DNA of 64,000 nt, taken from assembly GCF_900105315.1 (NCBI RefSeq), contig NZ_LT629766.1, forward strand, positions 3,658,001 to 3,722,000. The letters run 5' to 3'. Each line of letters starts with the position of its first letter. Within the stretch, counting starts at the first letter, position 1. This document shows positions 1 to 8,423 of the stretch, piece after piece. The translations under genes and the position numbers were made by a program. This DNA comes from Brevibacterium siliguriense. Lineage in GTDB: Bacteria > Actinomycetota > Actinomycetes > Actinomycetales > Brevibacteriaceae. The notes under the pieces were generated by a model. That model was not told where the DNA came from. It searched no databases and saw only the letters and a list, made by a program, of their open reading frames with translations.

Positions 1-594
1 GAACCGTGGGGTCACCGCGTACCGCAGTCGCCCCTTCCCGTGCCACCGGTCGATGAGCGCCTGGCTCTCCTTCGTCGAGCGCTCCACATCGGTGAGCAGC
101 GCATTTGGCAAGTTCCGATCACCGGTGACCAGACCGGAGGTGATCCGCAGTCCCGACTCATCCGCCGCGGAGAAGAAGATGTCCATGGCTGAGGCGAAGT
201 GCGAACCGAAGACCATCGCCGAGGTGGTCCCCGCCGAGATCAGTCCCGTGAGGAATTCTCCAGCCACCGCCTTCGCGTAGGCAGGGTCCCCGAGATTCGC
301 CTCTTCGGGCAGGGCGCACTGGTCGAGCCAGTCAAGCAGCGGCCGACCGAGGTGGCCGATGGCCCGCACCTGCGGCAGGTGGACATGGGTATCGACGAGT
401 CCGGGGATGAGCACACCGTCGCGGAGGTCGACGACCTCGGCGTCAGGGTGCGCGGACCTGGCGGTGTCGAAATCGGTGCGGGAGGTGATGAGCCCGTCGT
501 CGATGACGAGGGCGATGTCGGAGGCCGAGCGCAGTCGGCCCCCGGTGAATGGGTTGTCCGGCGTATCGAAGACGCGGGCACGGTAGATGACCAC
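1..594 (-). CDS. guaD: Guanine deaminase, N-terminal part (runs off the left edge)
   Basis: Amidohydrolase-fold enzyme predicted to deaminate guanine to xanthine, which feeds the xanthine dehydrogenase encoded just upstream. The visible 198 codons contain the metal-binding HxH in DTHVHLPQ, preceded by the typical strand LIPGLVD, then a DWL segment and a helix ending in PEEAN, as in guanine deaminases. Start is GTG at 594, with AGGAG about seven bases before it; no ATG fits. The C-terminal half, with the remaining zinc ligands, lies outside the window. It follows xdhC by 43 bases on the same strand, so it is probably the last or a late gene of the purine operon. A related amidohydrolase such as an s-triazine or cytosine deaminase is less likely given the neighbours. 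Confidence 0.85.
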   Translation of the reverse strand, partial: MVIYRARVFDTPDNPFTGGRLRSASDIALVIDDGLITSRTDFDTARSAHPDAEVVDLRDGVLIPGLVDTHVHLPQVRAIGHLGRPLLDWLDQCALPEEANLGDPAYAKAVAGEFLTGLISAGTTSAMVFGSHFASAMDIFFSAADESGLRITSGLVTGDRNLPNALLTDVERSTKESQALIDRWHGKGRLRYAVTPRF

Positions 595-637
595 AGTGGT
601 TCTCCTAGAGTCAGTGATTTCAGGCGGCAGAAAGGGT

Positions 638-1423
638 TCAGGCCATGCCGCCGAGCAGGTCCGCGGCGACGCTCACGGCGATCGTCGCGGGCGCTTTGCC
701 CGGCAGTTCGGGCAGTCCGATGGGGCAGCGGATGGTGTCGATGGCCTCGGACTCGAAGCCTTCGGCGGCGAGGTTCTTGCGGAAGCGCTGCCATTTCGCG
801 TTCGAGCCGATGAGGCCGACCGATCCGAGGTCGCCGCGGGTCAGTGCCGCGGAACACAGATGCAGGTCCTCGGCGTGGTCATGCGTCATGATGACCACAT
901 GCGCGCCGGCCGGCAGAGCGGTGAGCACCTCTTCCCCGACGACGGCGAATTCCGAGCGGATCCGCGCCACCGGGGTCTCCAGTGCATCGATGGCTTCGAG
1001 CTGTTCCGGCCGCGAATCGCTGACCGTGAGGTCGAGATCGTGGCGGGACAGGATCCGTGTGAGTTCGAGTCCGATATTGCCGATGCCGAAGATCGCCACC
1101 GAGACGGGCACCGGCAGGGGTTCGAAGAGCATGGTAACCTCTCCGCCGCAGCATTGCCTCCCGTATTTGGCCGGGGCCTTGTCGTTGAGCCGCAGGGTGA
1201 GCATCTCCGGAGTCGACTGCCCTTCGGTCAGCAGTTCCCGGGCACGGGTGAGGGCCGTCATCTCGAGATTGCCGCCGCCGATGGTCCCGAACAGGTCATC
1301 GGCGGTGGCGATCATCTTCGCTCCCGCCTCGCGTGGGGCATGCCCACGCACAGCGGCGAGAGTGATGAGGACAGCCGGCACCCGAGCTGTGCGAAGCTCG
1401 GCTGCGGTGTCCATCCAGGTCAT
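638..1423 (-). CDS. xdhC: XdhC-family xanthine dehydrogenase accessory protein
   Basis: 261 residues. XdhC proteins bind molybdenum cofactor, support its sulfuration and insert it into the large subunit of xanthine dehydrogenase. The N-terminal XdhC/CoxI domain shows FGTIGGGNLE (about residues 48-57) and a conserved QCCGGEV (about 91-97). The C-terminal Rossmann-like half begins with the nucleotide-binding stretch VAIFGIGNIGLE and later has IMTHDHAED and GLIGSNAKW, typical of XdhC. Its ATG overlaps the stop of xdhB in an ATGA junction, so translation is probably coupled. The context, directly behind both catalytic subunits, makes the assignment firm. Confidence 0.93.
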   Translation of the reverse strand: MTWMDTAAELRTARVPAVLITLAAVRGHAPREAGAKMIATADDLFGTIGGGNLEMTALTRARELLTEGQSTPEMLTLRLNDKAPAKYGRQCCGGEVTMLFEPLPVPVSVAIFGIGNIGLELTRILSRHDLDLTVSDSRPEQLEAIDALETPVARIRSEFAVVGEEVLTALPAGAHVVIMTHDHAEDLHLCSAALTRGDLGSVGLIGSNAKWQRFRKNLAAEGFESEAIDTIRCPIGLPELPGKAPATIAVSVAADLLGGMA

Positions 1424-3798
1424 GACGGAACTCGTTGTCCTTCCTTCGCCGAGGCGGCCGCCCCCGAGTCCTGCCCGCGGGCTTCTTCGATCGCCCAGAA
1501 CACGGCTTCCGGTGTCGCCGGGGAGGCGAGGTCGACGCTGTGGCCGGGACGTGCGAAGGCGCCTACGGCCTCGCGCAGGGCTTCGCGGACGGAGAAGGCG
1601 AGCATGAGCGGGGGTTCGCCCACGGCCTTCGACCCGTACACGGCTCCCTCTTCGTGTGCCTTCTCCAGCAGGGCGATGTTGAAGACCTCGGGGACTTCGG
1701 AGAAGCTTGGGATCTTGTACGTGCTCGCCGCCTGGGTGGCCAGCCGGCCACGGCTCGGCTTGTCCGATTCGTCCCAGCGCAGATCCTCCAGGGTCAGCCA
1801 GCCGGCGCCCTGGATGAAGCCGCCTTCGATCTGTCCGATGTCGATCAGCGGAGACAGGGAGTCTCCGACATCGTGGACGATGTCGACGCGGCGCAGAGTG
1901 TAGGAGCCGTCGAAGCGGTTGACTTCGACCTCGGAGACCGCAGCGCCGTAGGCGAAGTACTTGAACGGCTCGCCGCGCATCTGCGAGAGGTTCCAGTGCA
2001 GTCCTTCAGTCCTGTAGAAGCCGGAGGCCGAGAGCTGGATGCGCTGGAAGTACGCGGTGTTGATGAGCTCTTCCCAGGTCACCGTCTTCGTCGAGGACAA
2101 TGCGGAGACGATGCCCCGTGAGATCTCGACTTCATGGGCCGGTGCCCCGAGGATGCCGGCGGCGACCTGCCGCAGCCGGTCGAGGATCTGGTCGCAGGCG
2201 TTCTTCACCGCTCCGCCGTTGAGGTCGGAGCCGGAGCTCGCCGCCGTTGCCGAGGTGTTGGGCACCTTGTCCGTGCGGGTCGGCGCCAAGCGCACCGTCG
2301 ACAGGGGCACGCCGAGGGTGGTGGCCGCGACCTGCAGCATCTTCTGATGCAGCCCCTGCCCCATTTCGGTGCCGCCGTGGGTGACGAGGACGGAACCATC
2401 CTTGTATACGAGCACGAGCGCCCCGCCCTGGTTGAAGGCGGTGAGATTGAACGAGATCCCGAACTTCACCGGGGTGATCGCCAGACCGCGCTTGATGTGC
2501 TCGTGGCTCACGTTGAACGCCTCGATCTCGGCCTCGCGGGCTTCGAGATCGGATTGGGCAATGAGCTGGTTCCAGCACGCCCCGATCCGTTCGGGATGAC
2601 GCACCGGCTGGTAGTAGGGCGTGTCCTGACCTTTGGCGTAGAAGTTCCGGCGGCGCAGCTCACGGGCGCTGAGCCCCAGCTTGGGGGCGACGCGTCCGAT
2701 GATGTCCTCCATGACGAGCATGCCTTGCGGGCCGCCGAATCCGCGGAAGGCCGTCTGCGAGGTCTTGTTGCATTTGGCGATGTGGCCGGTAACCCGGATG
2801 TTCGGCACCCAGTAGGAGTTGTCGATATGGCACATGGCCCGGGTGAGCACGGGTTCGGACAGGTCGAGGCTCCACCCGCCGTCGGCGGTCAGCGTCGCAT
2901 CGAGGGCGAGGATCCGCCCCTCCTCGGTGAATCCGATCTTCCACGTCGAGTGGAAGCCGTGCCGTTTGCCGGTCATGGTGATATCGCGAGTGCGGTCGAG
3001 TCGCAGTCGCACCGGTCGTCCCGTCAGCCTCGCACCGAGCGCTGCCAGGGCCGCATAGCCGTGGGGCTGCATCTCCTTGCCGCCGAAGCCTCCGCCCATG
3101 CGCAGGCACTGCACGGTCACCTCGTGGGCGGGAACGCCGAGGACGTGGGAGACGATGTCCTGAGTCTCGGTGGGGTGCTGGGTCGATGACTGGATGAAGA
3201 CCTGTTCGTTCTCATCCACATGGGCCAGACAGGCCTGCGTCTCGAGGTAGAAGTGCTCCTGGCCGGCGAACTCGAATTCGCCCTCGAAGACATGAGCGGC
3301 ATCGGCGAACGCGGAGTCGACTTCGCCCTTGTCGATCGTCAGGGGCTGGCCGTGGTAGCTGTCGGCGGCGATCGCATCACGTACGGTCACCAGCGACGGC
3401 AGTTCCTCGATCTCGGCGGTCACGGCCGCCGCCCCTTCCTTCGCCGCTTCGAGATCCTCGGCGAGAACCCAGGCCAGTGGCTGGCCGAAGAACATGATCT
3501 CATCGACCGGCAGCATCGGCTCATCGTGCTTGACGCCCTGGTCGTTGACGCCGGGGATGTCTGCGGCGGTGATGACCTTGACGACTCCGGGCACCGCATA
3601 GGCGGGTGTGACGTCGATGGCGCCGAGGCGGCCGTGCGCGGTCGTCGACTGCACGGGGAAGGCGTGGAGGACGCCGGTGAGTCGGCCGACGAGGTCATCG
3701 GTGTAGAGCGCGGTTCCGGTGACGTGGCCGAAGGCGCTTTCGTGGTGGTGGCGTTCGCCGACGACCGGGTCGGCGGGGCGCTGGGAGAGCTGGCTCAT
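1420..3798 (-). CDS. xdhB: Xanthine dehydrogenase, molybdopterin-binding subunit
   Basis: 792 residues, the usual length for the large subunit of two-subunit bacterial xanthine dehydrogenases, which oxidise hypoxanthine and xanthine to urate. The start is the ATG at 3798, which overlaps the xdhA stop by one base (TGATG). A longer in-frame reading exists but would run back into xdhA. Visible motifs: GHVTGTALYTDD near the N-terminus, QEHFYLETQA, the glycine-rich MGGGFGGKE that binds the cofactor, FRGFGGPQGM, GGTEMGQGLHQK, and near the C-terminus SKAVGEPPLML with the glutamate that acts as the catalytic base in this family. All key motifs look intact. Confidence 0.95.
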   Translation of the reverse strand: MSQLSQRPADPVVGERHHHESAFGHVTGTALYTDDLVGRLTGVLHAFPVQSTTAHGRLGAIDVTPAYAVPGVVKVITAADIPGVNDQGVKHDEPMLPVDEIMFFGQPLAWVLAEDLEAAKEGAAAVTAEIEELPSLVTVRDAIAADSYHGQPLTIDKGEVDSAFADAAHVFEGEFEFAGQEHFYLETQACLAHVDENEQVFIQSSTQHPTETQDIVSHVLGVPAHEVTVQCLRMGGGFGGKEMQPHGYAALAALGARLTGRPVRLRLDRTRDITMTGKRHGFHSTWKIGFTEEGRILALDATLTADGGWSLDLSEPVLTRAMCHIDNSYWVPNIRVTGHIAKCNKTSQTAFRGFGGPQGMLVMEDIIGRVAPKLGLSARELRRRNFYAKGQDTPYYQPVRHPERIGACWNQLIAQSDLEAREAEIEAFNVSHEHIKRGLAITPVKFGISFNLTAFNQGGALVLVYKDGSVLVTHGGTEMGQGLHQKMLQVAATTLGVPLSTVRLAPTRTDKVPNTSATAASSGSDLNGGAVKNACDQILDRLRQVAAGILGAPAHEVEISRGIVSALSSTKTVTWEELINTAYFQRIQLSASGFYRTEGLHWNLSQMRGEPFKYFAYGAAVSEVEVNRFDGSYTLRRVDIVHDVGDSLSPLIDIGQIEGGFIQGAGWLTLEDLRWDESDKPSRGRLATQAASTYKIPSFSEVPEVFNIALLEKAHEEGAVYGSKAVGEPPLMLAFSVREALREAVGAFARPGHSVDLASPATPEAVFWAIEEARGQDSGAAASAKEGQRVPS

Positions 3799-5255
3799 CA
3801 CTGGACCTCCTTGCTGGTCACGGCCGGGTGGCCGAGCTGCTCGGCGTAGAAGCGCTCGAGGGAGGACCGCAGCATCGCGGTCCGGTATTTCGCACTCGCC
3901 CGATGGTCGTCCATCGGGGTGCCTTCGGCGGCGAGCGTCTCCGCTGCCGCGTGCACGGTCTCCAGGTTCCACGGTCGGCCTTCGATCAGGGCCTCGGTTG
4001 CGGTGGCGCGCAGCGGTGTGGCGGCGACTCCGCCGAGGCCGATCCGGGCCTTGGCGATCAGTCCGTCGCGGACGTCGACGGCGTAGCCGATCGCCACCGA
4101 TGAGATGTCGTCGAAGCGGCGTTTGGCGATCTTCTGGAACGACGTCAGCGGCGAAAGCGGCAGCGGGATGCGGATGGCGGTGATGAGCTCATCAGGCTCA
4201 CGCACCGTCTGCCGGTACCCGGTGAAGTAGTCAGCGAGCGCCACGGTCCTGGACCCGCGCACGGAGGTGAGCACGAGGTCGGCCTCGAGGGCCAGCAGGG
4301 CCGGTGGGGTGTCGCCGATGGGCGAACCGGTACCGAGGTTGCCGCCGATCGTCGCCCCGTTGCGGATGAGACGGGAGGCGAACTGCGGGAACAGCTTGCC
4401 CAGCAGCGGAATGCTGCCGGAGAGTTCGCGTTCGAGCTCGGACAGGGTGTGGGAGGCGCCGAGCTCGACGGCGTCTGCGGTGCGGCGGATTCCGCGCATC
4501 TCCTCGAGCCGGTCGACGGCGAGGAGGTTCTTTGCGCGTGCTCCCTTGATGTTGACCTCGACGCCCCAGTCGGTGGCCCCGGCCACGACGGTGGCCTCGG
4601 GGTCTTGGCTGAGGATGGAGGTCGCCTCGGCGAGGGTGGCGGGGCGACGGTAGCGTCCGATCTGCCCCGTGGCGGTGTCGGCACGCTGATAGTCGGTGGC
4701 GACAGCGGCCGGGGCCGGGCGGTCACGGCGGGCGGCCAACGCATCGTCGGCGGCCGGCTGTCCGAGCGCATCGGCGGCGTCGCGGATGGGGCGGTAGCCG
4801 GTGCAGCGGCAGAGGTTTCCCGACAGGGAGTGGAGGTCGAAGCCGTCCTCACCGCGATCGGGTCGGTAGTATTCGGCGGCCATCGAGGAGATGAAGCCAG
4901 GGGTGCAGTACCCGCATTGGGATCCGCCGCGCACGGCCATCTCTTCCTGGACGGGGTGGACGGAGTCTCCATCGGCCAGACCTTCGGAGGTCACGACCTC
5001 TCCTCCGTCGAGGGCTGCCGCCGGCAGCAGACAGGAGTTGACCGAGGTCCAGCGGGTGCCACCGGATTCGTCGGGGCGGGCGACCATGATCGCGCAGGCT
5101 CCGCATTCGCCTTCGGCGCAGCCTTCCTTCGCTCCGGTCAGACCCTGACCGCGCAGGAAGTCCAGCGCATTCGTATGGGGTGGGCCGTCGAACTCGCGGA
5201 CGGTCCCGTTGATTGTCACTTCGGCAGTTGAATGATCCGTTGTCGCTGCGGACAT
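3798..5255 (-). CDS. xdhA: Xanthine dehydrogenase, [2Fe-2S]/FAD subunit
   Basis: 485 residues. The electron-transfer subunit passes electrons from the molybdenum centre through two 2Fe-2S clusters and FAD to NAD. The N-terminal ferredoxin domain has CAEGECGAC plus a later cysteine. The second cluster domain has CGYCTPGF and NLCRCTGYRP. After a linker of about 40 residues rich in alanine, the FAD domain shows VVAGATDWGVE and IRNGATIGGNLGTGSPIGD, the usual FAD contacts. An ATG start at 5255 is preceded by GGGAGG at a slightly long spacing. First gene of the xdhABC-guaD operon. Confidence 0.95.
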   Translation of the reverse strand: MSAATTDHSTAEVTINGTVREFDGPPHTNALDFLRGQGLTGAKEGCAEGECGACAIMVARPDESGGTRWTSVNSCLLPAAALDGGEVVTSEGLADGDSVHPVQEEMAVRGGSQCGYCTPGFISSMAAEYYRPDRGEDGFDLHSLSGNLCRCTGYRPIRDAADALGQPAADDALAARRDRPAPAAVATDYQRADTATGQIGRYRRPATLAEATSILSQDPEATVVAGATDWGVEVNIKGARAKNLLAVDRLEEMRGIRRTADAVELGASHTLSELERELSGSIPLLGKLFPQFASRLIRNGATIGGNLGTGSPIGDTPPALLALEADLVLTSVRGSRTVALADYFTGYRQTVREPDELITAIRIPLPLSPLTSFQKIAKRRFDDISSVAIGYAVDVRDGLIAKARIGLGGVAATPLRATATEALIEGRPWNLETVHAAAETLAAEGTPMDDHRASAKYRTAMLRSSLERFYAEQLGHPAVTSKEVQ

Positions 5256-5299
5256 CGCACTTCACACCTCCCGCGCCTCTCCACTGAGGCGCACAGTGC

Positions 5300-5445
5300 A
5301 TGGTTGGAACAATGTGCTTCGTTCTTCGAGCCTCTGGTTATCCATGCGAACAGCGCAGAAGAACGCGGGTTGAGGGACTCTGCGTCCCCGCAGGTCAAGC
5401 CCCGTGGGCGATCTGACCCTTTCCCCAAGCTGAGTGTCCAACCAT
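5300..5445. promoter_or_regulatory. xdhA upstream region with a widely spaced 9-bp inverted repeat
   Basis: The 195 bases between the purine permease and xdhA hold the operon promoter, which I cannot place exactly. An inverted pair ATGGTTGGA (5300-5308) and TCCAACCAT (5437-5445) brackets the region. AACAAT lies next to both arms. This could be a two-site operator for a purine-responsive regulator, but a spacing of 128 bases also allows coincidence. Confidence 0.3.
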
Positions 5446-5450
5446 TGTTC

Positions 5451-6917
5451 TCATGCCCCCAAGATAGCTGAAATCGGGCCGCGAACGAAGTACAGGACGA
5501 ATCCGGCCGAGACGACCCACAGCAGCCAGTGGACCTGACGGGCACGGCTGCTCATGGCGTGGATGAGCGCCCAGGAGATGAATCCGACGCCGATTCCGTT
5601 GGCGATCGAGTAAGTCAGCGGCATCGTCACCATGGTGAGGAAGACCGGCAGCGAGGTGCGGAAGTCGGTCATGTCGATCTCACGGATCTGCGTGACCATC
5701 ATGGCACCGACGACGACGAGTGCCGCGGCTCCGGCTTCCATCGGGATGACGGCGATGAGCGGTGAGAAGAACATCGACAGCAGGAACAGCACACCGGTGA
5801 TGCAAGCGGCCAGACCCGTGCGTGCACCTTCGGCGATGCCGGCTGCAGAGTCAACGAAGACCGTGTTCGACGATGCCGAGGCACCGCCGCCGAAGACCGC
5901 GCCGAGACCTTCGACGATGAAGGCTCCGCGGATGCGCGGGAACATTCCGTCCTCGGTCTGCAGCCCGGCGCCGCGGGCCAGTCCGGTCATCGAGCCCATG
6001 GCGTCGAAGAAGTTCGTGAACACGAGGGTGAACACGAGCATCGTGGCTGCGAGGACTCCGATGTGCTGGAAGCCGCCGACGAGGTCGAAGGCGCCGATGA
6101 GACCGAAGTCGGGCATGGCGACGACCTGCTTCGGGAACTCCGGAGCGGAGAGGTTCCAACCCAGCGGGTCCGGATTGACCGGGTCGCCGACGGTGCCGAG
6201 CTTCGCGAAAGCCTGGATGATGATCGCGGCTATCGTGGCCACGATGATGCCGATGAGGATGCCGCCGGGAATCCTGCGCGCAACGAGGATGCCGATGAGG
6301 ACGAGCGCGAAGACGAAGACCAGTGTCGGCAGGGAGCCGATGGATCCGTCCTGACCCAGCTGGACGGGCGGGCCCGCCGGGGTGCGGGTGACGAACCCGG
6401 CGTTGACGAAGCCGATGAAGGCGATGAAGAGTCCGATGCCCACCGTGATCGCGATCTTCAGCGCATGTGGGACGGCGTTGAAGATCGCGGTGCGGATGCC
6501 CGTGGCACCGAGGACGACGATGATGACGCCGTTGATGACCACCAGTCCCATCGCATCGGCCCAGGTGACCTCCTGGACGACGGAGACGGCGAGGAAGCTG
6601 TTCATTCCCAGGCCTGCGGCCAGCCCGAAGGGCAGCCGGGCGATGACGCCGAAGAGAATTGTGATGACGCCGGCGACGAGCCCGGTGACCGCGGTCAGCT
6701 GAGCGAAGTCGAGGCTGTTACCGGCGATGTCCTGGGAGCCGCCGAGGATGAGTGGATTGAGGACGACGATATAGGCCATCGCGACGAAGGCGACGATTCC
6801 TCCGCGGATCTCCTGCTTGATCGACGAGCCTCGATGAGTGATTTCGAAGAATCTGTCGAGCAGACCCGATCTCGAAGATGCGGTCTGCACCGCTTGGTCA
6901 TTGTCAGCCATTTTCAT
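5451..6917 (-). CDS. NCS2-family purine permease (AzgA/PbuG type)
   Basis: 488 residues with about twelve to fourteen hydrophobic segments. The start ATG at 6917 follows GAGGTGG by a few bases. Segments typical of the AzgA-like branch (adenine, guanine and hypoxanthine uptake) are FFEITHRGSSIKQEIRGG near the N-terminus, YIVVLNPLIL, the substrate-site stretch GLAAGLGMNSFLA, and VFTNFFDAMGSMTGLARGAG. The exact purine cannot be read from the sequence. The gene precedes xdhABC-guaD on the same strand, so the cluster combines import with oxidation and deamination. A short region of 195 bases separates it from xdhA, which may have its own promoter. Confidence 0.9.
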   Translation of the reverse strand: MKMADNDQAVQTASSRSGLLDRFFEITHRGSSIKQEIRGGIVAFVAMAYIVVLNPLILGGSQDIAGNSLDFAQLTAVTGLVAGVITILFGVIARLPFGLAAGLGMNSFLAVSVVQEVTWADAMGLVVINGVIIVVLGATGIRTAIFNAVPHALKIAITVGIGLFIAFIGFVNAGFVTRTPAGPPVQLGQDGSIGSLPTLVFVFALVLIGILVARRIPGGILIGIIVATIAAIIIQAFAKLGTVGDPVNPDPLGWNLSAPEFPKQVVAMPDFGLIGAFDLVGGFQHIGVLAATMLVFTLVFTNFFDAMGSMTGLARGAGLQTEDGMFPRIRGAFIVEGLGAVFGGGASASSNTVFVDSAAGIAEGARTGLAACITGVLFLLSMFFSPLIAVIPMEAGAAALVVVGAMMVTQIREIDMTDFRTSLPVFLTMVTMPLTYSIANGIGVGFISWALIHAMSSRARQVHWLLWVVSAGFVLYFVRGPISAILGA

Positions 6918-7068
6918 GGACCACCTCAGGTTGTTCGATTTGGTCAGCCGGCGACATCATCGTCGTCGACCCTGCGCCTTGAACATGCGCAATGAAACAG
7001 GCAGGGACCGGTCCTCGACCGGACCCAGATTTCCATATCCTGGAAAACTCTTTCTGTTTCACCGAGCA

Positions 7069-7107
7069 AGTCTCGCCGCTCGACCCTGGTGTGTCAATCA
7101 TCACACC
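7069..7107 (-). promoter_or_regulatory. Candidate promoter and operator of the purine permease
   Basis: On the minus strand TTGACA (7097-7092) is followed after 17 bases by GAGACT (7074-7069), a fair -35 and a weak -10. The -35 hexamer lies inside an inverted repeat GGTGTG-N8-CACACC (7088-7107), so a protein bound there would compete with RNA polymerase. About 150 bases of leader would follow before the permease ATG. I see no purine riboswitch fold in that leader. Confidence 0.45.
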
Positions 7108-7144
7108 TCTGACCACTCCGACGCCATCCATCGACAGGACAGAC

Positions 7145-7180
7145 GAAACCCCTGATCAGAGGCGTCTGATCAGGGGTTTC
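7145..7180 (-). terminator. Terminator of tRNA-Ser
   Basis: Perfect 16-bp stem: GAAACCCCTGATCAGA (7145-7160), loop GGCG, then the exact reverse complement (7165-7180). It starts seven bases beyond the 3' end of the tRNA gene. The stem is perfectly symmetrical, so it may also stop transcription arriving from the other side. Confidence 0.85.
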
Positions 7181-7186
7181 CCTTGG

Positions 7187-7274
7187 CGGTGGCGGTGGGA
7201 TTTGAACCCACGGTAGGGGGTTGCCCTACACAACATTTCGAGTGTTGCACCTTCGGCCGCTCGGACACGCCACC
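7187..7274 (-). tRNA. tRNA-Ser (anticodon CGA)
   Basis: 88 bases. The acceptor stem pairs GGTGGCG with CGCCACC, with discriminator G. The anticodon stem CAACA/TGTTG closes the loop CTCGAAA, giving anticodon CGA (reads UCG). A long variable arm, characteristic of class II serine tRNAs, includes GTAGGG paired with CCCTAC. The T arm is GTGGG-TTCAAAT-CCCAC. CCA is not encoded. Ends were set by the acceptor stem. Confidence 0.97.
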
Positions 7275-7337
7275 GCCGACAACTGTACAGCGGTGGAGTT
7301 TCTGCGTCCAAATCGGTTCACCGTGAGCTGGGACACG

Positions 7338-7769
7338 TCAGCGCTTGGCCGCGAAGAACTCCCGGAGCAGGGCTCGACTCTCCTCGGCCCGGACGCCCGA
7401 GGTGACCTCCGGATGGTGGAGTGCGGCGCGGTCGCGCAGCAGGTCCCACACCGAGCCGACCGCACCGGCCTTGTCATCGAAGGCACCGAAGACGACCCTT
7501 TCGATGCGTGAGCCGACGAGGGCCCCGGCGCACATCGCACACGGCTCCAGAGTGACGACGAGGGTGCAGCCGTCCAGGCGCCACTGCCCTCGGGCCGAGG
7601 CGGCGGCGGAGATCGCCATGAGCTCGGCGTGACCAAGCGGGTCGGCATCCGCCTCGCGCCGGTTGTGGCCGCGTCCGATGATCTCACCGGTGCCGTCGAT
7701 GACCACGGCCCCGACGGGAACGTCGTCATGGGCGGGGGCGAGGACCGCCTCGGCGAGGGCATGGCCCAT
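7338..7769 (-). CDS. tadA: tRNA adenosine(34) deaminase
   Basis: 143 residues. It converts adenosine to inosine at the wobble position of tRNA-Arg(ACG). The zinc site is clear: HAELMA with the catalytic glutamate, and EPCAMCAGAL with both cysteines. The first ATG is at 7769, but no ribosome-binding site precedes it. The frame continues upstream as RFDGW, which fits the usual N-terminal helix of TadA, so the real start could be a non-ATG codon further up or the reading may depend on translation arriving from the gene upstream, whose stop is at 7802. It pairs with the tRNA-deaminase-associated protein gene. Confidence 0.93.
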   Translation of the reverse strand: MGHALAEAVLAPAHDDVPVGAVVIDGTGEIIGRGHNRREADADPLGHAELMAISAAASARGQWRLDGCTLVVTLEPCAMCAGALVGSRIERVVFGAFDDKAGAVGSVWDLLRDRAALHHPEVTSGVRAEESRALLREFFAAKR

Positions 7770-7801
7770 CCATCCATCGAACCGGGCCGAGGATTCAGCG
7801 T

Positions 7802-8350
7802 TCAGCGGGCGGCCTCGAGCTGATCGGCGAAGCCGACGGTCTCACCGACATGGGCGACGACGCGGGCAGGGTCGGACCGATAGCTTTCGACCTGGTCGAT
7901 CAGCGTCGCGGCGGGCACTCCGCGGTCGGCGTAGATATCGGCGTCTCCGCCCCATTCGGCGTCGGCGTCGAATTCGAGCATCTCGACTTCCTCATCGTCG
8001 TCCTCGTCGACTTCTGCTTCGTCCTCCTCGGCGCCGAAGTCCTCTTCGGGTTCGGCGTCGTAGGCGTCGGGACGCGAGTCGAGGAAGTCAGCGAAGATCT
8101 CCGCGAACGGGCTCGCCTCGACGACGGCCAGATCGGAGAGGAAGATCTTGACCTCGTTGTTCGCGCACAGGCGCACGAGCCCGAACCATTCGTCTTCGTG
8201 CTCGATGACGGCCACGGCCTCTCCGTCATCGCCGGCGGCCGAACGCATCATGTCGACGAGGTCGTCGAGGTCGTTCGCGTCACGGACGTCGACATCGAGG
8301 GCGCGGAAGCCATCGCCGGAATCGGCCAGGATCTCAGTGAAGTACGACAT
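7802..8350 (-). CDS. Putative tRNA adenosine deaminase-associated protein
   Basis: 182 residues when started at ATG 8350 (MSYFTEIL). This family occurs next to tadA in actinobacteria; its function is not established. The N-terminal half has the alternating pattern SYFTEILADSGDGFRALDVD and a leucine/aspartate-rich helix. The middle contains a very acidic stretch (about residues 105-130, mostly E and D). The C-terminus is LIDQVESYRSDPARVV followed by a GFADQLEAAR tail. GGAGG sits only one base before the ATG, too close for normal pairing, so either an upstream start in the same frame or leaderless translation is possible. It is divergent from upp. Confidence 0.8.
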   Translation of the reverse strand: MSYFTEILADSGDGFRALDVDVRDANDLDDLVDMMRSAAGDDGEAVAVIEHEDEWFGLVRLCANNEVKIFLSDLAVVEASPFAEIFADFLDSRPDAYDAEPEEDFGAEEDEAEVDEDDDEEVEMLEFDADAEWGGDADIYADRGVPAATLIDQVESYRSDPARVVAHVGETVGFADQLEAAR

Positions 8351-8410
8351 GCCTCCATTGTGAACGCTTCGCCCCGCATTGACCACTGCCGGGGACGCCG
8401 AGTTCTCCCG

Positions 8411-8423
8411 TACCATTTGGGGT
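8411..8423 (+). promoter_or_regulatory. Probable leaderless promoter of upp
   Basis: TACCAT (8411-8416) matches the TANNNT form of an actinobacterial -10 box and ends seven bases before the A of the upp ATG. Transcription would then begin at or within a base of the start codon, so the mRNA would have no leader. There is no ribosome-binding site before this ATG. No good -35 box is seen at the right distance. Confidence 0.5.

Noticed and set aside
199-1903. Long plus-strand open frames across the purine operon
   Set aside because: They mirror the minus-strand genes with strong protein motifs; high GC leaves antisense frames open. Their translations are rich in R, G, H and P and match nothing.
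6918-7068. Purine riboswitch before the permease gene
   Set aside because: I could not find the three-way junction with its conserved loops; the region rather shows a promoter palindrome.
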